Source: Chondrosia reniformis
Taxonomy: Eukaryota > Porifera > Demospongiae > Chondrillida > Chondrillidae
NCBI GenBank assembly: GCA_947172415.1
Contig: OX359189.1
Coordinates: forward strand, 4,602,501 to 4,666,500
Length of the DNA stretch: 64,000 bases
Direction: 5' to 3'
The notes under the pieces were generated by a model that made no database searches, was not told the origin of the DNA, and saw only the letters and a list, made by a program, of their open reading frames with translations. This document shows, in pieces, positions 13,261 through 25,082 of the stretch (the stretch's first letter is position 1; each line of letters begins with the position of its first letter). Made by a program: the position numbers and the translations under genes.

Positions 13261-15175
13261 GCCAGAATGACAAGTCCGGTAATCCAGCAGTTAAAGATGG
13301 CTACAGTCATATTGTGATGCTATTCTTATAGCCATTATTGTATATTAAATAAAATTGTAATATTGTTTGTTAGCTTTGTGATGCAATAATTTGTATTCTC
13401 TTTACTGTTGCTGTGCCAGAACGATAGGTCAGGTTATCCAGCATTTAAAGATGTCTACAGTCATGTTGTGATGAAATCTCTATACTCACTATTGTGCATT
13501 GAATTAAATTGTAGTATTATTTGTTAGCTGTTATGATACAAAAGTTTGCATTCCTTTTTTTGTCACTATGACAGGATGACAGGTCACATTATCCAGCATT
13601 TAAAGATGACTACAGTCATGTTTTAATGCAATCATTATACTCACTATTGTGTATTGATAGAAATTGTAATATTGTTTTATAGCTGTTGTGATGCATTAGT
13701 TTTTTTTCTTTTTACCTGTCGTTGCATCAGAACGACAGGTCAGGTTATCCAGCATTTAAAGATGTCTACAGTCATGTTGTGATGCAATCCTCATACTCAC
13801 TATTGTGTATTGAATGAAATTGTAGTATTATTTGTTAGCTGCTGTGATGCAATATTTTGTATTCTTTTTACCTGTTGCTGCGTCAGAACGACAGCTCAGG
13901 TTATCCAGCATTTAAAGATGTCTACAGTCATGTTGTGATGCAATCCATATACTCACTATTGTGTATTGAATGATATTGTAGTATTATATGATAGCTCTTG
14001 TGGTGTAATATTTTGTATTCTCCTTACCTGTTACTGCGCCAAAACAACAAATCAGGTTATCCAGCAATTAAAGATGGCTACAGTCATGTTGTGATACAAT
14101 CCGAGTTGCTATTATTGTATATTAAATAAAATTGTGATATTATTTGATAGCTGTTGTGATGCAATATTGTGTATTCTCTTTACTGTCGCTGTGCCAGAAC
14201 GACAGGTCAGGTTATCCAGCATTTAAAGATGACTACAGTCATATTGTGATGCTATTCTTATAGCCATTATTGTATATTAAATAAAATTGTAATATTGTTT
14301 GTTAGCTTTGTGATGCAATAATTTGTATTCTCTTTACTGTTGCTGTGCCAGAACGATAGGTCAGGTTATCCAGCATTTAAAGATGTCTACAGTCATGTTG
14401 TGATGAAATCTCTATACTCACTATTGTGCATTGAATTAAATTGTAGTATTATTTGTTAGCTGTTATGATACAAAAGTTTGCATTCCTTTTTTTGTCACTA
14501 TGACAGGATGACAGGTCACATTATCCAGCATTTAAAGATGACTACAGTCATGTTTTAATGCAATCATTATACTCACTATTGTGTATTGATAGAAATTGTA
14601 ATATTGTTTTATAGCTGTTGTGATGCATTAGTTTTTTTTCTTTTTACCTGTCGTTGCATCAGAACGACAGGTCAGGTTATCCAGCATTTAAAGATGTCTA
14701 CAGTCATGTTGTGATGCAATCCTCATACTCACTATTGTGTATTGAATGAAATTGTAGTATTATTTGTTAGCTGCTGTGATGCAATATTTTGTATTCTTTT
14801 TACCTGTTGCTGCGTCAGAACGACAGCTCAGGTTATCCAGCATTTAAAGATGTCTACAGTCATGTTGTGATGCAATCCATATACTCACTATTGTGTATTG
14901 AATGATATTGTAGTATTATATGATAGCTCTTGTGGTGTAATATTTTGTATTCTCCTTACCTGTTACTGCGCCAAAACAACAAATCAGGTTATCCAGCAAT
15001 TAAAGATGGCTACAGTCATGTTGTGATACAATCCGAGTTGCTATTATTGTATATTAAATAAAATTGTGATATTATTTGATAGCTGTTGTGATGCAATATT
15101 GTGTATTCTCTTTACTGTCGCTGTGCCAGAACGACAGGTCAGGTTATCCAGCATTTAAAGATGACTACAGTCATG

Positions 15176-15673
15176 GAAAAAAGGGAACTTTAAGATCTTT
15201 TTGAGTGGCTAGGGGGAGACTCTGGTTCCCATCAAGCGAACTTCGGTTCCGCCCATTAGCTCATTGCGCTCCACAGGGGACATGAGTGGGCAGGGGTAAT
15301 ACCCAGAGTTAAATGATGATGATGACATCGATGCTTTAAGATCAGCTTTAGATCTTAAAGTTCCCCTATTTTTTTCCATACTAGTGGTCAGCCACACTTT
15401 TGGCTGTATCCCTTATCTGCTGATAAGGAAACCACAAGCTTTTTAGCTTCTGGGAGTACTTATTAGCAGACTAGCCACTCTAACTTCCATCATATGCCAT
15501 ACTGATGAGTCCTAATAAGGACGAAACAGCTGTCTATGGCTCGACCATCTTTTTGAGTGGCTAGGGGGAGACTCTGGTTCCCATCAAGCGAACTTCGGTT
15601 CGGCCCATTACCTCATTGCGCTCCACAGGGGACATGAGTGGGCAGGGGTAATACCCAGAGTTAAATGATGATG
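15176..15673 (+). mobile_element. Hammerhead retrozyme, family A, copy 1
   Basis: This insertion in the satellite is flanked by ATGACTACAGTCATG (15161-15175) and ATGTCTACAGTCATG (15674-15688), a 15-bp target-site duplication with one mismatch. The sequence from 15195 repeats at 15547, giving a unit of 352 nt, and about 1.36 units are present. The first ~19 bp (15176-15194) are an inverted piece of the unit's CTTAAAGTTCCC region. One hammerhead lies inside (15496-15540). It encodes no protein. Size, partial dimer structure and type I hammerhead match animal retrozymes, non-autonomous elements spread through circular RNA. Confidence 0.82.
15496..15540 (+). ncRNA. Type I hammerhead ribozyme, intact
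   Basis: Stem I is GCCAUA (15496-15501) paired perfectly with UAUGGC (15535-15540). The core is CUGAUGA (15502-15508). Stem II is GUCC/GGAC with a UAAUAA loop (15509-15522), followed by GAAA (15523-15526). Stem III is AC/GU with an AGCU loop (15526-15533). Cleavage is expected after C15534 of GUC. All canonical core bases are present. The very short stem III is typical of retrozyme and Penelope hammerheads, which often act as dimers. Confidence 0.9.
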
Positions 15674-18600
15674 ATGTCTACAGTCATGTTGTGGTGCAAT
15701 CCTTATTCTCACTATTGTGTATTGAATGATATTGTGGTATTATTTGTTAGCTGTTGTGATGCAATATTTTGTATTCTTTTTACCTGTCACTGCGCCAGAA
15801 CAACAGGTCAGGTTATCCAGCATTTAAAGATGTTTACAGTCATGGTGTGATGCAATCTCTATACTCACTATTGTGCATTGAATGAAATTGTAGTTTTATA
15901 TGATATCTCTTGTGGTGCAATACTTTGTATTCTCCTTACCTCTCGCTGCGCCAAAACAACAGGTCAGGTAATCCAGCATTTAAAGATGGCTACAGCCATG
16001 TTGTGATACAATCCCAGTTGCTATTATTGTATATTAAATAAAATTGTAATATTATTTGATAGCTGTTTTGATGCAATATTGTGTATTCTTTTTACCTGTT
16101 GATATGCCAGAACGACAGGTCAGGTTTTCCAGCATTTAAAGATGACTACATTCATGTTGTGATGCAATCCCTATACTCACTATTGTGTATTGACTGAAAT
16201 TGTAGTATTGTTTGATAACTTTTGTGATGCAATAGTTTGTATTCTTTTTACCTGTCGCTGCACCAGAACAACAGGTCAGGTTATCCAGCATTTAAAGATG
16301 GCTATAGTCATGTTGTGACGCAATCACTATATTCACTATTGTGTAATGAATGATATTGTAGTATTATTTGTTAGCTGTTGTGATGCAATATTTTGTATTC
16401 TCTTCACCTGTTGCTCCGCCAGAATGACAAGTCAGGTAATCCAGAATTTAAAGATGTCTACAGTCATGTTGTGATGCAATCCTTATACTCACTATTGTGT
16501 ATTTAATGATATTGTAGTTTTATTTGATAGCTGTTGTGATACAAAAGTTTTCATTCCTTTTTCCTGTCGCTGTGACAGGATGACAGGTCACGTTATCCAG
16601 CATTTAAAGATGGCTATAGTCATGTTGTAATGCAATCGCTTATACTCACTATTGTGTATTGGATGATATTGTAGAATTTTTTGTTATATATTGTGATGCA
16701 ATATTTTGTATTATTTTTACCTGTCGCTGCGTCAGAACGACAGGTCAGTTTATCCAGCATTTAAAGATGTCTACAGTCATGTTGTGATGCAATCCTTATA
16801 CTCACTATTGTGTATTTAATGATATTGTAGTTTTATTTGATAGCTGTTGTGATACAAAAGTTTTCATTCCTTTTTCCTGTCGCTGTGACAGGATGACAGG
16901 TCACGTTATCCAGCATTTAAAGATGGCTATAGTCATGTTGTAATGCAATCGCTTATACTCACTATTGTGTATTGGATGATATTGTAGAATTTTTTGTTAT
17001 ATGTTGTGATGCAATATTTTGTATTATTTTTACCTGTCGCTGCGTCAGAACGACAGGTCAGTTTATCCAGCATTTAAAGATGTCTACAGTCATGTTGTGA
17101 TGCAATCCTTATACTCACTATTGTGTATTGAATGATATTGTAGTATTATTTGTTAGCTGCTGTGATGCAACCTGTTGCTACGCCAGAACGACAAGACAGG
17201 TTATCCAGCATTTTTAAAGATGACTACAGTCATATTGTGATGCAATCCCTATAGCCATTATTGTATATTGTGATGTAATATTTTGTATTCTCCTTACCTG
17301 TCGCTGCGCCAGAACGACAGGTCAGGATATCCAGCATTTAAAGATGTCTACAGTCATGTTGTGATGCAATCCTTATACTCACTATTGTGTATTGAATGAT
17401 ATTGTAGTATAATTTGATAGCTGTTGTGATACAAAAGTTTTCATTCCTTTTTCCTGTCGCTGTGACAGGATGACAGGTCACGTTATCCAGCATTTAAAAA
17501 TGACTATAGTCATGTTGTGAAGCAATTGCTATACTTACTATTGTGTATTGAATGATCTTGTAGTATTATTTGTTAGCTGGTGTGATGCAATATTTTGAAT
17601 TCTTTTTACCAGTCGCTGTGCCAGAATGACAGGTCAGGTTATCCAGCATTTAAAGATGTCTACAGTCATGTAGTGATGCAATCTCTATACTCACTATTGT
17701 GCATTGAATGAAATTGTAGTATCATTTGATAACTGTTGTAATGCAATATTTTGTATTCTCCTTACCTGTCGCTGCGCCAGAACAACAGGTCAGGTTATCC
17801 AGCATTTAAGGATGTCTACAGTCATGTTGTGATGCCATCCTTATACTCACTATTTTGTATTTAAATATATTGTAGTATTATTTGTTAGCTGTTGTGATAC
17901 AAAATTTGTATTCTTTTTCCCGTCGCTGTGACAGGATGACAGGTTACGTTATCCAGCATTTAAAGATGGCTATAGTCATGTTGTAATGCAATCGCAATAC
18001 TCAATATTGTGCATTGAATGAAATTGTAGTATTATTTGATAACTGTTGTGATGCAATATTTTGTATTCTCCTTACCTGTCGCTGCGCCAGAACGACAGGT
18101 CAGGTTATCCAGCATTTAAAGATGTCTACAGTCATGTTGTGATGCAATCCTTATACTCACTATTATGTATTTAAATATATTGTAGTAGTATTTGATAGCT
18201 GTTGTGATACAAAAGTTTGTATTCTTTTTTCCTGTCAATGTGACAGGATGACAGGTCACGTTATCCAGCATTTAAAGATAGCTATAGTCATGTTGTAATG
18301 CAATCGCTATATTCACTATTGTATATTGAATGATATTGTAGAATTATTTGTTATATGTTGTGATGCAATATTTTGTATTATTTTTACCTGTCGCTGCGTC
18401 AGATTGACAGGACAGGTTATCCAGCATTTTTAAAGATGACTACAGTCATATTGTGATGCAATCCCTATAGCCGTTATTGTATATTGTGATGTAATATTTT
18501 GTATTCTGTTACCTGTAGCTGTGCCAGAACGACAGGTCAGGTTATCCAGCATTTAAAGATAGCTATAGTCATGTTGTAATGCAATCGCTATATTCACTAT

Positions 18601-19242
18601 TGTATATTGAATGATATTGTAGAATTATTTGTTATATGTTGTGATGCAATATTTTGTATTATTTTTACCTGTCGCTGCGTCAGATTGACAGGACAGGTTA
18701 TCCAGCATTTTTAAAGATGACTACAGTCATATTGTGATGCAATCCCTATAGCCGTTATTGTATATTGTGATGTAATATTTTGTATTCTGTTACCTGTAGC
18801 TGTGCCAGAACGACAGGTCAGGTTATGCAGCATTTAAAGATGTCTAGAGTCATGTTGTGATGCAATCCTTATACTCACTATTGTGTATTGAATGATATTG
18901 TAGTATTATTTATTAGCTGCTGCGATGCAATATTTTTTAGTCTCTTTACCTGTTCCTACGCCAGAACGACAGGTCAGGTTATCCAGCATTTAAAGATGAT
19001 TACAGTCATTTTGTGATGCAATCCCTATACTCACTATTGTGTATTGAGTGAAATTGTAGTATTATTTGATAGCTCTTGTGATGCAATATTTTGTATTCTC
19101 TTTACCTGTCGCTGTGCCAGAATGACATGTCAGGTTATCCAGCATTTAAAGATAGCTATAGTCATGTTGTGATGCAATCCCTATACTCACTATTGTGTAT
19201 TGAATGAAATTATAGGATTATTTGATAGCTTTACATTTAAAC

Positions 19243-19301
19243 AAGTAGTTCGAGTTTAAAAACTCGTGAGGCTGCTGCCCCTGAATTTACTTGAACTACT
19301 T
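19243..19301. repeat. Hairpin repeat (AGTTCGAGTTTAAA type)
   Basis: The terminal arms AAGTAGTTCGAGTTTA and their complement (ending TTGAACTACTT) enclose a smaller GAGTTTAAAAACTC palindrome and a GC-rich loop. Related copies lie at 20499-20560, 27094-27150, 49545-49600 and 56523-56585. Sequence beyond it to 19390 (TCAGGACAC/GTGTCCTGA-like) also recurs, inverted, at 27020-27095. This is probably the end of a small non-autonomous DNA element. Confidence 0.7.
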
Positions 19302-20097
19302 AGCACCATTGTTGGGATTTAATATATATATTCGTAATACTAACGATTGAGGACACTTAAGTGTCCTGAACTTTATAAATAACAATGGAAAAGCTTCGTA
19401 TAATAAAGCTTCCTGAACGCAAAAACGATGTATTGACATTTAAATTAAGTGTTACAATAGTTGCCTGTGGCAGCCCCTAAAAAGATGCACAGTGGAACCT
19501 GCATAATCTGACATGCACTGATCGATGGAGCTCCCCAAAATGTTGGATTATGGAGGGGTTGTGAGTTTTTAGAGAACAACATAATTATATTAATTGATCA
19601 TAATTTTTGTATAATGTTTATCAATGTTTTCTTTTCATATTAATCCCGTCTAATATTGTATATGGTCAGTTAGGCTTCATGCGTAATCCCTTTTCTGTCA
19701 TAAATATACCATTGTTTCCTTTTATATTATTATAAAAAGTCCTTGGCAAAAAAATATACATTAGCAAAAACTTCAACAAGCCCCCAGTTTGTAGCCTATA
19801 CAACGAATATAATCTATATATACAATTTGAAAAAGAAAACCGTTATGGAGTCCAAATATACAGAGCCATATTAAAACTTAGAGTGTGAAAATACTGTATA
19901 TTCTTTTCCATTGTAAAATAATTTCTTATATATAGTTCTTGAAGAATCGATCATTCTAAAGCCTGAATTTTATCTAAACATGCATGGTTACTCTGCACTT
20001 GGATAGTTTATCCAGTCCTCAATGGTTACATATATAGTTTAGATACTTGACGATTTGATCAACGCTTGCCTGCAGGTAGGTTATGTAAAGTTGTATT
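19302..20097. other. AT-rich intergenic DNA, no gene seen
   Basis: No supported coding frame. A GGCAGCCCCT motif at about 19470-19480 recurs in the hairpin-type repeats elsewhere in the window. The rest shows nothing recognisable. Confidence 0.5.
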
Positions 20098-21207
20098 AAG
20101 GCCAATCCAAATTACACTTTACTTTCCCGTCCCCCCCAGGTGCTAAAAAGCATGCGGGAGGGAGAGTATTCTTAATTATCCATTATTTCATTATTTTACA
20201 ATAATAGTGTATGCAAGAAGGTAAATGGACAGGAAGTGTATAAATAGATAGTCTTCAATGTATTCTATTATTAATTAAAAATTGTCCAGGGAAGAAGCAT
20301 CTGAGTGTAACTAACATCAAAAATGCTTGTGTTTGCCAGTGTCATAGTCTTCACATCGCTGTAGGACTAGATGTAGGAGACCACGAGGCAATGAACGCAC
20401 GCACTACATGTGCTTTACACACCGCAAAACACTTTATTAGGGTTTGTACAATGGGTAATTCTGGTATAACTGATGTATAATAAAATTAACAGACAACAAG
20501 GAGTTCGAGTTTAAAAAACTCGTGGGGCGCCAGGCGCCCCTAAGTAAACTCGAACTACTTGGCTGGTTCTCATAGATATACGGTTAACCGATTTCCGATC
20601 GACTCTTGTTGGCCGTCAATTTTTCAAGGCCGTATCTCGTAGAAAACGTTTTTGCGCAAGCTTTACGTTACATAGTATTAGTAAGGGTTGTTTTTAAGTC
20701 CATTTCGTTCGTTCAATGTTCTACGCTAAGGAAGAGAAAGCTAATTTTAAGCTAGAAAACGAAAGCTAGCCGAACGTCCGCCATTTTTTGACAGATATAT
20801 ATATATACAGTGCAAGTTACAATATACTGAGGTAATCTAATATAATATATATAATATAAATAACTAATATAATATAATATAATATAATATAATTAATTAA
20901 TTCATATGGCTCCAAGAAAGAACCTAAAAACAAAATGGGCATATCATCATAAAGTTTAGGGTATAAGACTCATTTTAAATTAAGGGATTTTTGATTTAGG
21001 CCTCCGTTTGTTAGAAAACAGAGGACAAAGTCTGATACATATATATATATATATACAAGACTACGAACAGGAAGCCATACGTTAACCTAATTTCTGAAAA
21101 CAATATAGGGGCGCCTGTGGCGCCCCAATAATGAAAAAATCAGGCGGCTTCCTGTAATGCATGCAGGCACTGGACAGGAACTAAAGTGTAATTTGGAGTG
21201 GCCTAAT
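20098..21207. mobile_element. Non-autonomous DNA element with ~23-bp terminal inverted repeats
   Basis: The left end, AGGCCAATCCAAATTACACT, near 20100 is matched by the reverse complement of the right end near 21184-21206 (AAGTGTAATTTGGAGTGGCC), with one difference. The 1.1-kb interior has no coding capacity and encloses a second repeat, 20499-21150. It contains ATATAT and AATAT microsatellites around 20797-20895 and 21040-21055. The superfamily is unassigned. Confidence 0.6.
20499..21150 (-). repeat. Dispersed hairpin-ended repeat, copy 1
   Basis: This starts with the AGTTCGAGTTTAAA hairpin and ends near a GGCGCCTGTGGCGCC hairpin and a GAAGCCATACGTTAACC motif. The interior shares many blocks, in reverse orientation, with 49020-49600 and 56225-56585: GGATTTAGAGACCACC-like, GTAAAGCTTGCGCAAAA-like and AAAATGGCGGACG-like. 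No coding capacity is seen. Confidence 0.7.
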
Positions 21208-22030
21208 GAGTGCATTGTAGGAGGTGATGATCCATATCACTCCATCTTGTGTTGATTTCCTAAGGATTCCAATTTATTAAATAGTCAGTTGTGTAGGTTC
21301 CACTGTACATACATAAATTACTGCTATTGAATAGGAAGTCAAAAAAATGAATGAATTAAGGAAAAACAAATATGAAAAGGCATCAGTCCACCTTTAATCT
21401 TATATATACAGTGGGACCTGGGTTATCCAATACTGTTTGTTCCCAGACAAAACATACATACATATTAATTAGTACAATGCAAACATCTACTGCTTGAATT
21501 TCATATATTCATCCCGAAATTTAGGTATTTGTCCATAGAAATAACAACTATGTCATACATATATATGTTAGCAAAGTGCAATTACTGGTACTTTTGAGAA
21601 GTCTAATGTTTGCAGATTTTGGGAACTGCTAACTGTAACGTTAGAGGATGAGCTGAAAATGGAAGTCTCAATAGATGTTTGGGGTCTGCTGTTACGGCCA
21701 ACCTTGGATAGCAAAGAGCTAATAGTATTTGTTTCTTCTATTGCTGGATGGAAGGCTTTCACATAGGGTTTGTCAAACTGTGATCATTAATATATATAAA
21801 ATAATATTCAATTCTGTAGATTCAGATAGGCATTAGCTTAAAAGTATTTTAAGGGTTTTAAGTTACATTAGTGCTATTTCAAAGACACTTTCCCACCAAA
21901 AACTTTAGCATAAACACATTTATATGATACCTTACGAATTTCAAGAACAACTTTCCGTGGAAATTTGCAACTGTAAGTCCATTAGCTCTTTGTATAAGTA
22001 TACAATATATACTATATAATAATATTGTAT
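21208..22030. other. Intergenic, no gene recognised
   Basis: A short minus-strand frame (21568-21762) is serine-rich with no recognisable family and no supporting context, and I do not call it a gene. The rest is AT-rich single-copy-looking DNA. Confidence 0.45.
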
Positions 22031-22145
22031 AATCAAATCACATGGCATTAATCAAATCATATGACATTAATCAAATCATATCGCATTAATCAAATCATAT
22101 GACATTAATCAAATCATATGACATTAATCAAATCATATGACATAT
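22031..22145. repeat. 19-bp minisatellite, about six copies
   Basis: The unit AATCAAATCATATGACATT is repeated head to tail with a few substitutions (CATGGC and CATCGC variants in early copies). No coding potential. Confidence 0.92.
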
Positions 22146-23077
22146 TTTAGCTTTTTTGTGTCATACAACCATTGCACAACTCAGCAAAACAGCTGCAGTT
22201 GGTTTCTGTACCTATTCTTCCTACACATCTAAATATACTTCTTAAGGAACTTAATATATAGATACATAAGGAGAATAGGTACTGCTGATAGAACATAAGA
22301 AAAGGCAACAAAAGCAATTTTCCTATGGCTGCATGACTATACACAGAACAAATAGCAAGTACTACGTTTGGGAGGGAAGGATCAGGCTATATTTTTATGG
22401 TTTAATTGTGATTTTATAAGTAATGCTTTGACTGAGGCTTTATACATTTTGGAGTACATGAAATTTAAAAATTACACTGAAACAATCAATAATATTTATG
22501 TCACAAAAGTTGAGTAATGTTGATTTAAACTAAGGTTTAAATTTGCAACAACAACACGTGCAAGCTGATATTACATAATATATGCAAACTCAAAAAAACA
22601 ACCTTTAACATGACCTTTCTTGAAATCTTGCTGACTGTGCATAGCATCAACCTTATAAAAACACAACTTAAGTATGAATAGGAATTTTCAATGTAACTAC
22701 AATTATTAGTCTTACAAGTACATAAGACATCTCATGTATATACGTACAATAACAGTTTATGCTTATATTGTAGTAAGATAATACAAAGCACCCAGCAGAG
22801 GTATTTCACTATGTAAACATAGTAAAAGAATCACCATTACATCCATGCATCAAATACTAGGCTGAAGGTTATATAGTAAGTTAATAAAGGAAATTATACT
22901 GGCAAGGATTATTCCTCTGGTCACCTTACAAAAGTCAGCTGAAACGTTTTTACACTTAACTGCTAACACCAGACCATCAATGAAAAAGTACACATACTGT
23001 ATATATTCTCTTGGCAACACTGAATTAGAAAATGATACTTAAACTCATCAACTCATTTTGATTATAATTTAGCTGTA
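22146..23077. other. Intergenic, no gene recognised
   Basis: Nothing beyond short chance frames. AT-rich DNA leading into the Penelope-like element. Confidence 0.45.
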
Positions 23078-23116
23078 ATGACCTATAATATTATCAATGT
23101 TATGACTTTCTATCCA

Positions 23117-23720
23117 CTATCCACTATCTATTACATCTATCTATTGGAGTTTCTGTCTTTCCTTAATGGAAGACATGGAAACATCCAGTTCACTATGGAG
23201 GAGGAGACCGATGGCTCTATCCCGTTTCTTGACGTGCTAGTGAAGAACGAAGGAAGTTTGAGTACATCCGTGTACAGAAAACCAACCCACACGGAGAGAT
23301 ACCTTCACTTCTCGTCTCATCACCATCCTAGGGTGAAAGCTGGCATTACCCTTTGCCTCAGGGACAGAGCGGAGAAGATCTGTGGTGCTGGATCCAGTGT
23401 CCTCCAAGTGGAAAAAGAGCACCTGAAAGGGGTACTCCAGGCCAACGGATACCCCAGTAAGGTTGCTGCTAGGCATATGAAGAAGAGACAACGGAGCCAG
23501 GGAAGTAGGGTAGATGGTAAACGAAAACCTTTTATTCCATATGTGAAAGGCCTCAGTGAAATGATCTCCAGAACATGCCGGAAGAAGAACATTGAAACCA
23601 TCTTCACAAAGCAGAGATCACTGAGGAGTATCCTCTCTAGGCCTAAACAACCACAGCCTACCATGGATATTAAAGGTTTCGTTTACCAGATCCCCTGTTC
23701 TAGTTGCCCTGCAGTGTACA
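23117..23720 (+). pseudogene. PLE reverse transcriptase, C-terminal part
   Basis: The frame carries the PLE-typical sequence NIQFTMEEETDGSIPFLDVL, then TSVYRKPTHTERYLHFSSHH. Next are a basic linker and a Cys-containing approach to the endonuclease (YQIPCSSCPAVY). The catalytic YADD segment would lie upstream and is not present. The ORF opens at 23078, but the first ~13 codons are not PLE-like. The normal join to GIY-YIG at VY is split by the MITE at 23719-23880. Confidence 0.87.
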
Positions 23721-23880
23721 GGCCCGTTGCCAGGGGGGGTTTGAGGGGTTCGAATGAACCCCCTAAAATTTCCTGTTCAGAAGTTTATCATTTAAATTAA
23801 TGATAGTTACTTTTAGCTTCATAGGAAACCAACTTTCTATATCACAGTCCTACCCTACTGAGAAGGCTGGCTACGGGCGT
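23719..23880. mobile_element. hAT-like MITE inserted in the PLE
   Basis: The ends GCCCGTTGCCAG and (reverse complement of the right end) GCCCGTAGCCAG form imperfect ~12-bp terminal inverted repeats. The flanking coding sequence GTGTACA is duplicated on both sides (left ends at 23719, right starts at 23880), consistent with an ~8-bp duplication as in hAT elements. There is no coding capacity. Removing it restores the expected PLE junction between the RT tail and GIY-YIG. Confidence 0.7.
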
Positions 23881-24165
23881 GGTGTACACTGGAGAAACAG
23901 GAAGAACACTGAAAGTCAGGATGGCGGAGCACAAACGTGCCATCAGGATGGGGGATGTGAACAATGGCTTAGCTGTTCACGCCCTAAAAACTGGCCATCC
24001 AATTGAGTGGAGCCAAGCCAGGTGGTGGAGAGGGAAGAGAACTGGTACAGAAGAAGGATTAAGGAACCCCTGAAGATCCAACAATGTCAGGTGAGAATGA
24101 ACTTAGATCAAGGATTTGTATTAAGAAGTGGTTGGAAACCCTTTTTATGAATACTCCCTTCACCT
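23879..24165 (+). pseudogene. PLE GIY-YIG endonuclease domain
   Basis: The sequence VYTGETGRTLKVRMAEHKR contains a GIY-like start (VYTGETG) and the conserved Arg-x3-His region. It is followed by GLAVHALKTGHPIEW and, in a second frame, the tail WYRRRIKEPLKIQ and SGWKPFL. This endonuclease nicks target DNA for Penelope insertion. A frameshift near 24035 splits the tail. It is physically detached from RT by the MITE. Confidence 0.87.
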
Positions 24166-24269
24166 CTCCTTCCTCCGGAAATGATGTAACTGATGACATC
24201 ACTGATGAGGTAATCGAAAATGGTGGGAAAAGATGCCTATAAATGAAGACATCTTGAAGACCAACATCA

Positions 24270-24310
24270 GTCACTGAAGAAGACCCCCAGGGTCGAAACG
24301 TTTGCCAGAG
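24270..24310 (+). ncRNA. Hammerhead ribozyme of the PLE terminal repeat
   Basis: CUGAAGA (24274-24280) is followed by stem II GACCC/GGGUC with a CCA loop, then GAAAC (24295-24299) and a minimal ACGU stem III. It lies 3' of the GIY-YIG domain, where PLE hammerheads are known to lie. The core bases are intact. Stem I pairing was not fully resolved. Confidence 0.8.
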
Positions 24311-24330
24311 AGAAGAGTCGGAAGAACTGC

Positions 24331-24789
24331 GTCTCTACACGCTCACAAAGTTGAAAGATACTTCTGATTGCTTACTCTTAATGCTAAACCCACCAACATG
24401 AATTGCAGAAAGCTTCTCTCTACCAATTCAACAATAACAACATGCATGTGTACGTGCACCCAAATTGACAGGCCATCAGTTCCAATTCCAAATAGTGTCG
24501 AGGCTATGGAAAGCGATGACGTTTTAGATTACTCACCTTTATGACAAATATTACATCACAGCAGCATCATGCAATCATTCCTATACCATTGTATTGCGAA
24601 CACGTCAGCAGTTTTTGGGCAGGGGAGATGTAAGACCATTGCCAACATGGCCGACAGCCGTTTTTGAATGAGAAACTGCAACCTCTCTATATGTGGGGCT
24701 TGCTCAGGCTCGCCCCAATTACCTATCTATCTACGATCATTTTTGACAGAAATATAGCTTCCCTCTTGTAAACGATTGTGTCACTTACT
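24331..24789. other. Spacer between PLE and Merlin, no gene
   Basis: No supported coding or repeat feature. It may include PLE 3' terminal-repeat sequence. Confidence 0.45.
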
Positions 24790-24868
24790 GGTGCATTAGC
24801 CAGACCATAGCGATACGCCATTGTAATGACGTCAGACGATGTCGCAATCACAGGACGATGACGTCATA
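24790..24868 (+). repeat. Merlin left terminal inverted repeat
   Basis: Starts GGTGCATTAGCC and pairs with 26219-26298 over ~80 bp. The inner end contains GATGACGTCAT, a CRE-like palindrome also present in the right end and in the 63407 copy. Confidence 0.88.
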
Positions 24869-25082
24869 ATATATTACACACCAAACTGAAAAATACATCT
24901 GTAAAAAAAAACGTTAATATATAAAAATAATTATATATTTGAATGCAATTAATGTTTTGGCGCGAAAAATTAGCAGATATTTTGCAAATGTCTATTCTTG
25001 CTCTTGGTTCAGTATTATTTGGAGGCAATGATACCATCATCACCTACATGAAAGGTATGGAACCATAATTATAGGTTAAAGA

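Larger units (their letters stand above)
13258..19230 (+). repeat. ~157-bp satellite, about 35-38 units
   Basis: Each unit contains GTTATCCAGCATTTAAAGAT followed by a small palindrome (GACTACAGTC type) and ends with an AT-rich part containing CTCACTATTGTGTATTG. Spacing between successive landmarks is about 155-158 bp. The first unit starts in the frame-shifted tail of the DIRS-like recombinase, so the unit appears to be that gene end plus adjacent non-coding DNA. Higher-order copies are seen: 13311-14242 repeats from 14243 (932 bp, six units), and the segment from 16481 repeats at 16794 (313 bp, two units). A retrozyme interrupts it at 15176-15673. Confidence 0.93.
23078..24330 (+). mobile_element. 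Penelope-like retroelement (PLE), 5'-truncated and interrupted
   Basis: The order is RT C-terminus, GIY-YIG endonuclease, then a non-coding 3' part carrying a hammerhead. This is the known plan of Penelope-like elements, whose terminal repeats contain hammerheads. The RT and GIY-YIG parts are separated by a ~160-bp inserted MITE. The 5' part with the RT catalytic fingers and palm is absent. The copy lies just upstream of the Merlin element and PES1. Confidence 0.87.

Noticed and set aside
22905-22960. Hammerhead-like CAGCTGAAACGTTT near the start of the Penelope element
   Set aside because: Only the GAAACGUU part is present; no CUGANGA core or stem II.
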